From assembly GCF_022489065.1 (NCBI RefSeq), contig NZ_JAKVTW010000003.1, positions 124,001 through 188,000 on the forward strand: 64,000 nt of DNA, given 5' to 3'. Each line of letters begins with the position of its first letter. Positions within the stretch are counted from its first letter, which is position 1. The notes under the pieces were generated by a model that had not been told where the DNA came from, ran no database searches, and saw only the letters and a list, made by a program, of their open reading frames with translations. The position numbers were made by a program, and so were the translations under genes. This DNA comes from Vreelandella neptunia (lineage in GTDB: Bacteria; Pseudomonadota; Gammaproteobacteria; Pseudomonadales; Halomonadaceae). Shown piece after piece: positions 26,799-35,303 of the stretch.

Positions 26799-26861
26799 TT
26801 GACGTTCTGAGTAAGGGAGTGCTATTTAGCGCTACCGACAATAGGTGTCGGCCTACTATTG
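26799..26861 (+). promoter_or_regulatory. Candidate promoter and overlapping hairpins ahead of the small lipoprotein gene
   Basis: TTGACG (26799-26804) is 17 bases from ctattt (26822-26827). Downstream, ccgaca (26835-26840) can pair with tgtcgg (26846-26851), while caatag (26839-26844) can pair instead with ctattg (26856-26861); the two hairpins exclude each other. The promoter -10 is weak. Confidence 0.35.
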
Positions 26862-26883
26862 ATACGTTGAGGGTTGTAAAAAC

Positions 26884-27153
26884 ATGCCATTGCGCCGCTG
26901 TTTACCCGCACTGCTAATGACCGTTTTGGTCGCTGGCTGTGCTAGCTCTACCATTGCTCCAAGCTATACCACCAGCAATCCGGATATCATGCGGATTGGC
27001 GGCGAGCGTCCGGCGAATCGAGATACCACGGTTGAAAGCGCTGGATCGTTCTGCCTTGAAACTGCCGAACGCTGGAATGACCACGGGCGTACGCCAGACG
27101 GCCAAACGCTATGGGCAAAAGACACCATGCGTAAAGTGGTCGCTTGTAACTAA
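26884..27153 (+). CDS. Small putative lipoprotein of unknown function
   Basis: An 89-aa protein with a basic start, hydrophobic core and a lipobox LVAGC (Cys about residue 19), so it is probably lipidated and held in a membrane. The mature part is short and polar, with two further Cys (GSFCLETAERW and the C-terminal VVACN), which could form a disulfide. I do not recognise a family with certainty. A terminator follows 25 bases after the stop, so it is monocistronic. Confidence 0.7.
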   Translation: MPLRRCLPALLMTVLVAGCASSTIAPSYTTSNPDIMRIGGERPANRDTTVESAGSFCLETAERWNDHGRTPDGQTLWAKDTMRKVVACN

Positions 27154-27178
27154 TTACAGTTATTGTGACCGTGTCAGT

Positions 27179-27210
27179 AAAAGCGCCAGCGGGAATGTGC
27201 TGGCGCTTTT
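27179..27210. terminator. Bidirectional terminator after the lipoprotein gene
   Basis: Perfect 12-bp stem aaaagcgccagc / gctggcgctttt with an 8-base loop, with A on one side and T on the other. It separates the lipoprotein gene from the convergent DUF3008 gene. Confidence 0.9.
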
Positions 27211-27224
27211 GATTGGGCGAAGTG

Positions 27225-27410
27225 TCAATCCTGTTTCTTTTCGGGCTTGCCTTTGCGCTTTGTACTCGCGAAATCTTCTAGCTCCTCCTCGCTCATGGAG
27301 TCATACATCTCTTTAGACGAACCATAAAGTTCGCTGGGCTTGGTTTCCCCGCGCTTAGCGGAAAGCGCTGCTCCTGCGGCTTTTTGTTGCGCTTTAGAGG
27401 TTGCTGGCAT
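27225..27410 (-). CDS. DUF3008-family small protein
   Basis: A 61-aa, highly charged protein beginning MPATSKAQQKAAGAALSA, the signature of the DUF3008 group of small soluble proteins of unknown role. The middle has SELYGSSKEMYDSMSEEELEDFA and the tail is Lys-rich. The start ATG at 27410 is fixed by GGAG 8 bases upstream; the frame is open to 27461 but has no better site there. Confidence 0.85.
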   Translation of the reverse strand: MPATSKAQQKAAGAALSAKRGETKPSELYGSSKEMYDSMSEEELEDFASTKRKGKPEKKQD

Positions 27411-27632
27411 TGCGGGTCTCCTTCCGGTTAGCTTCCTTGTACCAATTGCCTTATTAAGCATAGTAGTTATTAAGCCTAGCAGGAGGAGCGCAGCTTTCCA
27501 GAAGCATCAATCAAACCTTCACCATGCTCCAATCAGTTGACTTTCTTTTGCCTGTCGCGTTATCAATCTAAAGGGCGAAATGCGCCTCACCGTAAAATTC
27601 CCAGCATCAGCGCCGTTAACCAAGAGAGCGAC

Positions 27633-28100
27633 ATGACACCGGCTATTCATAGTGCAAAACAAGCAGGGTTTGCCTTTCAGCTTCATGAGTATGAACACGA
27701 TACCTCCGCGCTCTCCTTTGGGTTGGAGGCGGCGGAAAAGCTGGGCGTAGCGGTTGAGCAGGTATTTAAAACATTAGTGGTGAAGCTAGATGGCAAGCAG
27801 TTGGCGGTGGGTATTGTGCCGGTGAACTGCCAGTTAGGCTTGAAGCAGATTGCCAAGGCTGCCGGTGCCAAGAAAGCCGCTATGGCGGCGCCAGCGGAAG
27901 TGGAACGCACCACCGGTTATGTGCTGGGTGGCGTTAGCCCGCTGGGGCAAAAGAGGCGGTTGGCGACGTTTATTGATGATTCCGCCGAAGGCTATGCCAA
28001 TATTTATGTTAGTGCCGGGCGCCGCGGGTTAGAGATCGAGCTCTCGCCGAGGGATTTAGCCACCCTGAGTCAGGCCAGTTTTGTACCGCTGGCAACGTGA
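27633..28100 (+). CDS. ybaK: YbaK/EbsC-family Cys-tRNA(Pro)/aminoacyl-tRNA deacylase
   Basis: A 155-aa INS-superfamily editing enzyme that hydrolyses Cys-tRNA(Pro) mischarged by prolyl-tRNA synthetase. The catalytic Lys is in VFKTLVVKLDG, and GYVLGGVSPLGQKRRL is a family hallmark. The start at 27633 (MTPAIHSAKQAGF) matches the family N-terminus; the open frame goes back to 27537 but the extra residues are not family-like. Followed by dbpA after about 130 bases, probably a separate unit. Confidence 0.93.
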   Translation: MTPAIHSAKQAGFAFQLHEYEHDTSALSFGLEAAEKLGVAVEQVFKTLVVKLDGKQLAVGIVPVNCQLGLKQIAKAAGAKKAAMAAPAEVERTTGYVLGGVSPLGQKRRLATFIDDSAEGYANIYVSAGRRGLEIELSPRDLATLSQASFVPLAT

Positions 28101-28233
28101 AGTTGATTTGATGGCGGCGCAGGCAGAGGCACTTTCTGGTATGGTGCCGTAATGTTTGTGCGTCACTTGCCCTCCAGGGGCGCACGCTGTGTTTCCGATC
28201 TCCACCCATCTGTGGCCCAAGCAAGGTAATATC

Positions 28234-29631
28234 GTGTCTGACTCCTCCTTTTCCTCGTTAGCGTTGCCAAAAGCTTTGCTTAGCAACCTTGCGTCCCTTG
28301 GCTACCATGAAATGTCGCCCGTGCAGGCCGAAAGCCTGCCCCCTATGCTGTCAGGGCGCGATGTGCTGGCGCAGGCGAAAACCGGCTCAGGTAAAACGGC
28401 GGCCTTTGGTTTGGCGCTGTTGGCCAACTTAAAGGTTGAGAGCTTCGCGGTTCAAGGCTTAGTCTTATGCCCCACCCGGGAGCTGGCTGATCAGGTGGCG
28501 GAAGAGCTGCGCCGTTTAGCTCGCGGTGTTGCCAATGTGAAAATCCTCACGCTATGCGGCGGTGCGCCGTTTGGCCCACAGCTGGGCTCTTTAGAGCATG
28601 GCGCACATATTGTGGTGGGCACACCAGGACGTATTGACGAGCATTTGCGAAAAGGCTCTCTTACCCTGAATTCGGTATCGATGCTGGTGCTGGATGAAGC
28701 CGACCGTATGCTGGATATGGGCTTTCAGGCTACCTTGGATGCGATCATTGCGGAAACGCCTGATGAACGTCAAACCCTGCTGTTCAGTGCCACCTTTCCA
28801 GATGAGCACGCATCGGGTGGCTTGACCGAGATGACCCGTGGCGTGATGCGTGAGCCGGTGATGGTAAAAATCGCCGAAGTGCATGATGCCAGCACGATAC
28901 AGCAGCACTTTTACAGCGTCGCCAATGAGGAGGCGCGATTTGAGGCCTTGCAGCAACTTTTGCTGGTCTATCGGCCTGCCACCAGCGTGGTGTTCTGCAA
29001 TACCAAGCGCGAGACCCAGGCGGTGGCTGAGCAGCTAACGGATGCCGGGTTTAGCGCTGTGGCGCTCAATGGTGATTTAGAGCAGAAAGATCGCGACCGA
29101 ATACTGATTCTTTTTGCTAACCAGAGTGCGTCTATTCTGGTGGCCACAGACGTTGCCGCCCGCGGCTTGGATATCGCTCAACTAGACGCCGTGTTCAATT
29201 ACCAAATCGCCCGTGAACTCGATGTTCACGTACACCGAGTAGGTCGCACCGGGCGTGCCGGGGCCAGCGGCATTGCCTGCACGCTGGTGACCCCTAAAGA
29301 GAGCTACCGGCTTGAGCGGCTGGAAGGGTTGCTGGAGCAATCGATTAAAACCGAGCCTTTGCCTAAGCCCCAGCACTCGGTGCCGTTTGAGCCGCTCATG
29401 TCCACGTTACAATTAGCCGGTGGCAAGAAAGATAAGCTGCGCCCCGGTGATATTCTTGGTGCGCTGACCAGCGAAGGCGGGTTACGCGGCGAGCAAGTAG
29501 GTAAAATCAAAGTGCTCGCGCGCAGTGCCTATGTGGCCGTTGAGCGTGATGTGATTCAGCAGGCTCAAGCCAAACTCGAGCGTGATAAATTAAAAGGGCG
29601 GGCTTTCCGCGTTCGCCGTATTCGTTATTGA
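28234..29631 (+). CDS. dbpA: ATP-dependent RNA helicase DbpA
   Basis: DEAD-box helicase that acts on 23S rRNA during 50S assembly. Motifs: Q motif MSPVQAESLPPML, motif I AKTGSGKT, motif II LDEADRMLDMG, motif III SATF, and motif VI HRVGRTGRAG. The last 70-75 residues (from KLRPGDILGALTSEGGL) match the DbpA RNA-binding domain that recognises hairpin 92. I chose GTG at 28234 (MSDSSFSSLALP) with AAGG upstream, matching DbpA N-termini; the frame opens earlier at 28156. Confidence 0.93.
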   Translation: MSDSSFSSLALPKALLSNLASLGYHEMSPVQAESLPPMLSGRDVLAQAKTGSGKTAAFGLALLANLKVESFAVQGLVLCPTRELADQVAEELRRLARGVANVKILTLCGGAPFGPQLGSLEHGAHIVVGTPGRIDEHLRKGSLTLNSVSMLVLDEADRMLDMGFQATLDAIIAETPDERQTLLFSATFPDEHASGGLTEMTRGVMREPVMVKIAEVHDASTIQQHFYSVANEEARFEALQQLLLVYRPATSVVFCNTKRETQAVAEQLTDAGFSAVALNGDLEQKDRDRILILFANQSASILVATDVAARGLDIAQLDAVFNYQIARELDVHVHRVGRTGRAGASGIACTLVTPKESYRLERLEGLLEQSIKTEPLPKPQHSVPFEPLMSTLQLAGGKKDKLRPGDILGALTSEGGLRGEQVGKIKVLARSAYVAVERDVIQQAQAKLERDKLKGRAFRVRRIRY

Positions 29632-29664
29632 AAGCGTACCAAAGAGGAGCCGACGCAGCTAACC

Positions 29665-30543
29665 ATGAAAATCCCTAAGCGATTACAGCCGCTGGTCGAT
29701 GATGGAATGATCGATGAGGTGCTGGTGCAATTAATGAGTGGCAAAGAGGCGCAGGTTTACGTGGTGCGCTGTGGTGAAGAAGTGCGCTGTGCCAAGGTGT
29801 TTAAAGAGGCTAAGCAGCGCAGCTTTAAACAGGCCGTTCAGTACCAAGAAGGGCGTAAAGAGCGCAACAGTCGCCGTTCACGGGCAATGGCCAAGAAAAC
29901 CCGTTATGGTCAGAAAGAGCAAGAACAGGCGTGGCTGAATGCCGAAGTCGATGCGCTCTACCGCCTTGCCTCGGCGGGCGTGCGGGTCCCCGAGCCCCAC
30001 GGTTTTGTGGACGGCGTACTGCTGATGGAAATGATCAGCGACGCCGAGGGCAACGTGGCACCGCGCCTGGACGAAGTGACGCTTACCCCAGAGCAGGCCG
30101 AGACCTACTATGCCAAGGTCATTCAGGACGTGGTGAAAATGTTGTGCGCAGGCCTGATTCACGGCGATCTGTCGGAATTTAACGTGCTGGTAGATGCTTC
30201 TGGCCCGGTGATTATCGATCTGCCTCAGGCCGTTGACGCCGCCGGTAATAACAGCGCGGCCGCGATGCTGTACCGCGATGTGGATAACATGCGCAATTAC
30301 TTCGGCCAGTTCGCGCCTGAACTTCTCACGACCGAGTACGGCCGAGAGATGTGGGCGCTGTATGAAACCGGCGAACTGCACCCGGATAGTAAGCTCACCG
30401 GCCACTTCGATGCCGACACTCATATTGCGAACGTCGATGAGTTGATGGAAGTCATCGACGATGCCAAAGAGGAAGAGGCGGAGCGTCAGGCGCGTATGCG
30501 CGATGACGACGATGATAATGGCGAGATTCCTCAGCCTTACTAA
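29665..30543 (+). CDS. RIO-family serine/threonine kinase-like protein
   Basis: A 292-aa protein with a RIO kinase fold: KEAQVYVVR with the ATP-binding Lys in CAKVFKEA, the catalytic loop HGDLSEFN (His166, Asp168, Asn173) and the metal-binding Asp185 in IIDLPQ. In bacteria the role is unclear; archaeal and eukaryotic relatives act in ribosome maturation, which fits its place 33 bases after dbpA, probably in one operon. The C-terminus is strongly acidic. Confidence 0.9.
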   Translation: MKIPKRLQPLVDDGMIDEVLVQLMSGKEAQVYVVRCGEEVRCAKVFKEAKQRSFKQAVQYQEGRKERNSRRSRAMAKKTRYGQKEQEQAWLNAEVDALYRLASAGVRVPEPHGFVDGVLLMEMISDAEGNVAPRLDEVTLTPEQAETYYAKVIQDVVKMLCAGLIHGDLSEFNVLVDASGPVIIDLPQAVDAAGNNSAAAMLYRDVDNMRNYFGQFAPELLTTEYGREMWALYETGELHPDSKLTGHFDADTHIANVDELMEVIDDAKEEEAERQARMRDDDDDNGEIPQPY

Positions 30544-30632
30544 AACAGTTCGGTCGATGGCTGAGGTCTCTAGCCCAGGTCAATAGCCTTAGACGGTGTA
30601 AACCGATATCCTTAGCTTGTTAACGGTCGTTG

Positions 30633-30677
30633 GCAATTCTGTGTTTAGCAATTATGTGTTTAGCAAAACGGTGCTTC
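30633..30677. repeat. Three tandem 15-bp units in an intergenic region
   Basis: gcaattctgtgttta, gcaattatgtgttta and the more diverged gcaaaacggtgcttc follow one another without a break. The array lies in the 177-base gap between the RIO-like kinase and the AbrB-family gene. Otherwise I see nothing in that gap. Confidence 0.8.
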
Positions 30678-30720
30678 GCAGAACTACCAGTGAAAAACAT
30701 GGCTAAGGTGAGGAGCACGC

Positions 30721-31767
30721 GTGAGGGGTAGCATAAAGGGAGTGTCGGCAGGGAGTGCAAAAGCGCTAGTAATATCGCTAGCGGTTGGTGCCGTAGGTGG
30801 CACATTGTTTCAACTCACCGGCTTACCCCTTGCCTGGATGCTGGGCCCCTTAATTGCCAATCTGTTGGCCTCTTCACAAGGCGTTAGCGTCGCTGTGCCT
30901 GAACCGCTGCGTAATATGTTTTTAGCGGTAATGGGCATGGTGTTGGGTAGCCAGGTGACACCGCAACTGGCGCATCGCGTGCTTGATTGGCCTATTTCTG
31001 CCGCTCTGCTGCTAATGGGCGTGGCAGCTTCCACTGCCGTGGCCGCTGCCTGGTATCGCCGCTGTGGATTTGACCCAGTTAGCGCCTGGTTTGGTGCGTC
31101 GCCAGGTGCCATGACAGCGATGATCCTGCTGGGTGAGAAGTGCGGTGGCGATCCTCAGCGCATCGCCGTCGCGCAGTCGCTGCGTATCATTCTAGTCATC
31201 CTCTTTCTTCCCCCGCTATTCTGGGCCTATGAGGGCGGTGGCGAAGGTATTGGCCCTGTTCACAGTGGTTTGGAACATGGTTGGATGCTACTGCTGATCC
31301 CGCTAATATTGCCCCTAGGACGCTGGCTGCGTATTCCCAGCTCTGCGTTGCTGGCACCGCTGCTACTGGCGGCTTTATTATCGGGGTTTGATATTGCCAG
31401 TCTCGCCCTACCGGGTTGGGGAATGAACCTGATGCTATGGGTCTTGGGCAGTGCTATAGGTTCGCGTTTTCAAGGAATGACCCGCAAGCTTTTTGGCCGC
31501 TATTTATGGCAGTCTGGCGTTGCTACGCTTTTAGCACTGATAGTGCTGGCGCTGTTCGCTGAGCTAATCCATCAGCTGTTGGGTGTCGGACGTGATGTGG
31601 CGCTGCTGGCGCTAGCGCCGGGCGGCATTGGCGAGATGGCGATTCTGGCGGTGGCGCTAAACATTGATCCGGTATTTGTCGCTTTCCACCACTTACTGCG
31701 TATGGTCACGCTGATGATCATTGCACCATTCTGGGCGCGCTGGCTATTGCGCCGCTCTACCTCTTGA
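30721..31767 (+). CDS. AbrB-family (AbrB duplication) membrane protein
   Basis: A 348-aa integral membrane protein with two homologous halves, each with the family pattern (first: GTLFQLTGLPLAWMLGPL; middle: FGASPGAMTAMILLGE; end: LLALAPGGIGEMAILAV). The family is often misnamed an ammonia monooxygenase or transcription regulator; a membrane role, perhaps transport, is more reasonable but unproved. GTG at 30721 is preceded by GAGGAG at 7 bases. Confidence 0.85.
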   Translation: MRGSIKGVSAGSAKALVISLAVGAVGGTLFQLTGLPLAWMLGPLIANLLASSQGVSVAVPEPLRNMFLAVMGMVLGSQVTPQLAHRVLDWPISAALLLMGVAASTAVAAAWYRRCGFDPVSAWFGASPGAMTAMILLGEKCGGDPQRIAVAQSLRIILVILFLPPLFWAYEGGGEGIGPVHSGLEHGWMLLLIPLILPLGRWLRIPSSALLAPLLLAALLSGFDIASLALPGWGMNLMLWVLGSAIGSRFQGMTRKLFGRYLWQSGVATLLALIVLALFAELIHQLLGVGRDVALLALAPGGIGEMAILAVALNIDPVFVAFHHLLRMVTLMIIAPFWARWLLRRSTS

Positions 31768-31842
31768 AAATAGTCATCATCCCAAGAATCCATAACGATA
31801 TTAAGACCGTTAACACCAACGCCAGTAACGTAAGGAAACATC

Positions 31843-33729
31843 ATGCTCACGCGTGTTTTACAGCCGCTATTTCGTTACTTCGAAACCCGGGTTAACCCCT
31901 ACCCTGAAGGTAAAGTTGAAACGCCGCCCAAGGGTTTAATGCCATTTATTGTGCACTTCTCCCGCCCAATGTTGCCGCTGCTGCTGTTAATGACACTGTT
32001 CACGGCGCTGGTGTCGGCGGCGGAAGTGGTTTTCTTCAGCTACATGGGCCAGTTGGTCGATTGGTTGGGCAACGTTGAGCGAGCAGGCTTTTGGGCTGAA
32101 AACGGACTGTGGCTTTCAGGCCTTGGACTGCTACTGCTGATCGGTTTGCCGCTGTTAGTGCTGTTGCAGTCATTGGTCACCCACCAAAGTATATTCGGTA
32201 ACTACCCGATGATTGGCCGCTGGTTATCGCATCGCCATATGCTCAGCCAGAGCCTGGCGTTTTATCAGGATGAGTTTGCTGGCCGGGTGTCGCAAAAGGT
32301 GATGCAGACGGCGCTGGCGATCCGCGAAACCGTGACTAAGGTAATGGGGCTGCTGGTCTACGCCATTGTCTACTTTACCGGTGCGGCCTTTTTGTTGGGT
32401 CGGGCGGATCTCTTGCTACTGATACCGCTTGGGCTATGGTTGGTGGGCTACCTGGCGATTATGCGTTTCTTCGTGCCGCGCCTCCGCGATGTCTCCATGG
32501 CGCAGGCGGACGCCCGCGCGCAAATGACCGGTCGCGTGGTGGACAGCTACAGCAATATCCAAACCATTAAGCTGTTTGCCGACACCGAGCGCGAGCAGCG
32601 CTATGCCCGCGACGCTATGGAAGGCTTTATGGTCACTGTTCACCGCCAGATGCGGCTGGTGACCATTATGAGCGTGGGTTTGACGCTGCTAAACACCGCA
32701 CTGCTGGTAGGCACAGCGGCCATGGCCATTAGCGCCTGGTATATGGAAGCGATTTCCCTGGGTGTGCTGACGATTGCCATTGCACTGGTCATGCGGATTC
32801 GCTTTATGTCCGACTGGATATTATGGGAAGTCGCCGGACTGTTTGAAAACATCGGCACCGTACAAGATGGTATGAACACCATCGCTCAGGAGCCAACGGT
32901 GCGTGACGCCCCTGAGGCGCAACCTCTCAACGTTCCCGAAGGGGAGATTCGATTTGACGCCATGCGGTTTGGCTACGCGCAGGCTAAAGGCGAAAACAAA
33001 ACCGTGTTTGATGGCTTAGACCTTACTATCGCTCCCGGAGAAAAAATCGGATTGATAGGACGTTCAGGGGCGGGTAAATCGACCCTCGCCAACCTGCTGC
33101 TGCGTTTTTATGACGTGCAAGGTGGGCGGATTTTGATCGATGGGCAAAATATTGCTGAGGTGACCCAGACCTCTTTGCGCCACCAGATTGGTATGGTCAC
33201 TCAGGACACCTCGCTGCTGCACCGTTCGCTGCGTGACAACATCCGTTACGGCAGCCCTCATGCTAACGACGAAGATGTTTGGAACGCCGTGTGCCGTGCC
33301 CATGCGGATACCTTTATCAATGACTTGGTCGATCCGAAAGGGCGACGTGGCCTGGATGCTCACGTGGGCGAGCGCGGTGTTAAGCTTTCAGGCGGCCAGC
33401 GTCAGCGTATCGCCATTGCCCGGGTGCTGCTCAAAAATGCGCCCATTTTAGTCCTGGATGAGGCGACTTCGGCGCTGGACTCTGAAGTAGAGGCCGCGAT
33501 TCAAGAGCAGCTAGATACCCTGATGGAGGGTAAAACGGTCATTGCCATTGCTCATCGGCTCTCTACCATCGCCATGCTTGACCGGCTGATCGTGGTGGAC
33601 GAAGGACGCATCGTCGAAACCGGCTCGCATCAGGAGCTACTGGCGAAAGGGGGCATCTATGCCAGCCTCTGGCAGCGTCAATCGGGCGGGTTCCTTGGGC
33701 TTGATGTTGAGGACAATGGCCCCCATTGA
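31843..33729 (+). CDS. ABC-type exporter, fused transmembrane and ATPase domains
   Basis: A 628-aa half-transporter: six transmembrane helices (residues about 45-340), then one nucleotide-binding domain with Walker A GRSGAGKST, signature LSGGQRQRIAIARVLL, Walker B ILVLDEATSALD and H-loop AIAHRLS. It probably works as a homodimer that exports a lipid, peptide or drug. It does not sit beside a lipid A or siderophore locus. ATG at 31843 follows aaggaaacatc. Confidence 0.93.
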   Translation: MLTRVLQPLFRYFETRVNPYPEGKVETPPKGLMPFIVHFSRPMLPLLLLMTLFTALVSAAEVVFFSYMGQLVDWLGNVERAGFWAENGLWLSGLGLLLLIGLPLLVLLQSLVTHQSIFGNYPMIGRWLSHRHMLSQSLAFYQDEFAGRVSQKVMQTALAIRETVTKVMGLLVYAIVYFTGAAFLLGRADLLLLIPLGLWLVGYLAIMRFFVPRLRDVSMAQADARAQMTGRVVDSYSNIQTIKLFADTEREQRYARDAMEGFMVTVHRQMRLVTIMSVGLTLLNTALLVGTAAMAISAWYMEAISLGVLTIAIALVMRIRFMSDWILWEVAGLFENIGTVQDGMNTIAQEPTVRDAPEAQPLNVPEGEIRFDAMRFGYAQAKGENKTVFDGLDLTIAPGEKIGLIGRSGAGKSTLANLLLRFYDVQGGRILIDGQNIAEVTQTSLRHQIGMVTQDTSLLHRSLRDNIRYGSPHANDEDVWNAVCRAHADTFINDLVDPKGRRGLDAHVGERGVKLSGGQRQRIAIARVLLKNAPILVLDEATSALDSEVEAAIQEQLDTLMEGKTVIAIAHRLSTIAMLDRLIVVDEGRIVETGSHQELLAKGGIYASLWQRQSGGFLGLDVEDNGPH

Positions 33730-33765
33730 TAATGGTGACATACATTCTTGTATATTGAGGTAGCG

Positions 33766-34773
33766 ATGAAAGCGATTAATCTTAAGCAGCCCGGCGGCCT
33801 AGACAAGCTAGAGGTGGTCGAGCTGGCAACGCCAGGGGAGCCAGGCCCTGGTGAAATTAAAGTACGCCTTCATGCAAGTTCCTTGAACTTCCACGACTAC
33901 GCTGTGGTCGCCGGAATGATCCCCACAGAAGAAAACCGCATCCCCATGTCGGACGGTGCGGGCGTAGTTGAAGCGGTCGGTGAAGGTGTCAGCGAGTTCA
34001 CCGTCGGTGATCGTGTCGTCTCGACCTTCTTTCCTGACTGGCTGGAAGGCCCTGCCAGAGTGGGTGATTTTCGCACGACACCGGGTGACGGCGTGGACGG
34101 CTATGCCCGTGAGCAGGTGATCCGCCCGTTTGAGTGGTTTACCCATCAGCCCAAGGGTTATAGCCACGCTGAATCGGCCACGTTAACGACCGCAGGCCTG
34201 ACCGCTTGGCGTGCGCTCGTTGTCGATGGCGGTATCAAAGCGGGCGATAGCGTGCTGGTGTTAGGTACCGGTGGGGTGTCTATTTTTGCCCTTCAGTTTG
34301 CTCGCTTGATGGGGGCTCGGGTAATAGCGACATCTTCATCCAACGAAAAGCTGGCACGGCTGCGTGAGATGGGGGCTGAACACACTATCAACTACAAAGA
34401 GACGCCTGATTGGGGTAAGCGAGTCAAAGAGCTGACTAATGGCGAAGGCGTCGATCATGTCGTGGAAGTAGGTGGCTCAGGTACACTTCCCCAGTCCATT
34501 GATGCGGTAAAAATTGGCGGGCACATTGCATTAATTGGGATTCTCACCGGTCGTGAAGGGGAAGTTCCGACGGCCAAATTAATGGCCAAACAGGCAAGTT
34601 TAAAAGGTTTGATTGTCGGCAGTCGTCGTCATCAAATTGAGATGATTCGTGCCCTCGAAACGTTTGATATGCATCCAATCATAGACCGTGAGTTTCCGTT
34701 GGCTGAAATCGCCGATGCCTTCCGCCATCAGGAGTCTGGCCAGCACTTTGGTAAGATCTGCCTGACATTTTAA
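33766..34773 (+). CDS. Zinc-independent MDR-family alcohol dehydrogenase/quinone reductase
   Basis: A 335-aa medium-chain dehydrogenase/reductase. The Rossmann motif VLVLGTGGVSIFALQFARLMGARV is near residue 165. The catalytic and structural zinc Cys residues are absent (SLNFHDYAVVAGMIP in their place), so it is more like quinone oxidoreductase than like classic alcohol dehydrogenase. ATG at 33766 with tgagg upstream is taken over a start at 33748. Substrate unknown. Confidence 0.87.
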   Translation: MKAINLKQPGGLDKLEVVELATPGEPGPGEIKVRLHASSLNFHDYAVVAGMIPTEENRIPMSDGAGVVEAVGEGVSEFTVGDRVVSTFFPDWLEGPARVGDFRTTPGDGVDGYAREQVIRPFEWFTHQPKGYSHAESATLTTAGLTAWRALVVDGGIKAGDSVLVLGTGGVSIFALQFARLMGARVIATSSSNEKLARLREMGAEHTINYKETPDWGKRVKELTNGEGVDHVVEVGGSGTLPQSIDAVKIGGHIALIGILTGREGEVPTAKLMAKQASLKGLIVGSRRHQIEMIRALETFDMHPIIDREFPLAEIADAFRHQESGQHFGKICLTF

Positions 34774-34782
34774 ACCAGTCAG

Positions 34783-34827
34783 CATAGCTATTTGCAGCAT
34801 ACTTATTTGAAACATAGTTATTTGCAA
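34783..34827. repeat. Three tandem 15-bp units after the MDR gene
   Basis: catagctatttgcag, catacttatttgaaa and catagttatttgcaa follow one another exactly, and a fourth cat start is visible. The array begins 9 bases after the stop of the MDR gene, so it is in the 3' untranslated region. Confidence 0.8.
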
Positions 34828-34885
34828 CATGGCTTAGCCAGAGCTTGCACGCCTTGATTAATTTACGGGCGTGCAAGGTTTTGAA

Positions 34886-35152
34886 TTAATCCGGCAATCG
34901 ACTGTAAACGACGCCCTTAACCTCTAGCTCCAATATCTCATCGTAGGGCACTGTTACCCCTTCCACGTCGCCCGGCGTGCGGTGGCTGTTCTTAATCTCT
35001 GTTTCAGGAATTACCTTTACACCCACTAAGCCCACATGCTGGATTCGGGCACTGAATCGATTACCTTCATGCTCAATCAGTAAGCGTTCACCGGCAATGC
35101 ACTTTTCGAGCTTGGCATGCAGCTCTTCTTCGCTAACATGAACGACACTCAT
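34886..35152 (-). CDS. Hypothetical 88-aa protein
   Basis: A small acidic protein with a strong ribosome site (GGAG 6 bases before ATG at 35152), so translation is likely. It reads as an N-terminal helix (SEEELHAKLEKCIAG) followed by beta-rich sequence with two conserved-looking VP/VE segments and the tail KGVVYSRLPD. No family is recognised. It is not next to a toxin-like gene, so I do not call it an antitoxin. Confidence 0.6.
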   Translation of the reverse strand: MSVVHVSEEELHAKLEKCIAGERLLIEHEGNRFSARIQHVGLVGVKVIPETEIKNSHRTPGDVEGVTVPYDEILELEVKGVVYSRLPD

Positions 35153-35303
35153 CGCTTTCTCCTTTAATAAAACAATAGTCCGTTAAGCGCGCTACCTACT
35201 GTCTATAAAGACTTTATTTTAGACCATAAGTTCGTCTGTGAGGTTAGATGCCGCGCGCACCGTGCTAAAGTGGACGTTTATCATGAGTAATAGGGGCAAC
35301 GTC

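Noticed and set aside
30633..30677. CRISPR-like array
   Set aside because: Only three 15-base units directly abut each other, with no spacers and no cas genes.
34886..35152. Antitoxin of a toxin-antitoxin pair
   Set aside because: No small neighbouring partner gene; the genes on both sides are unrelated.
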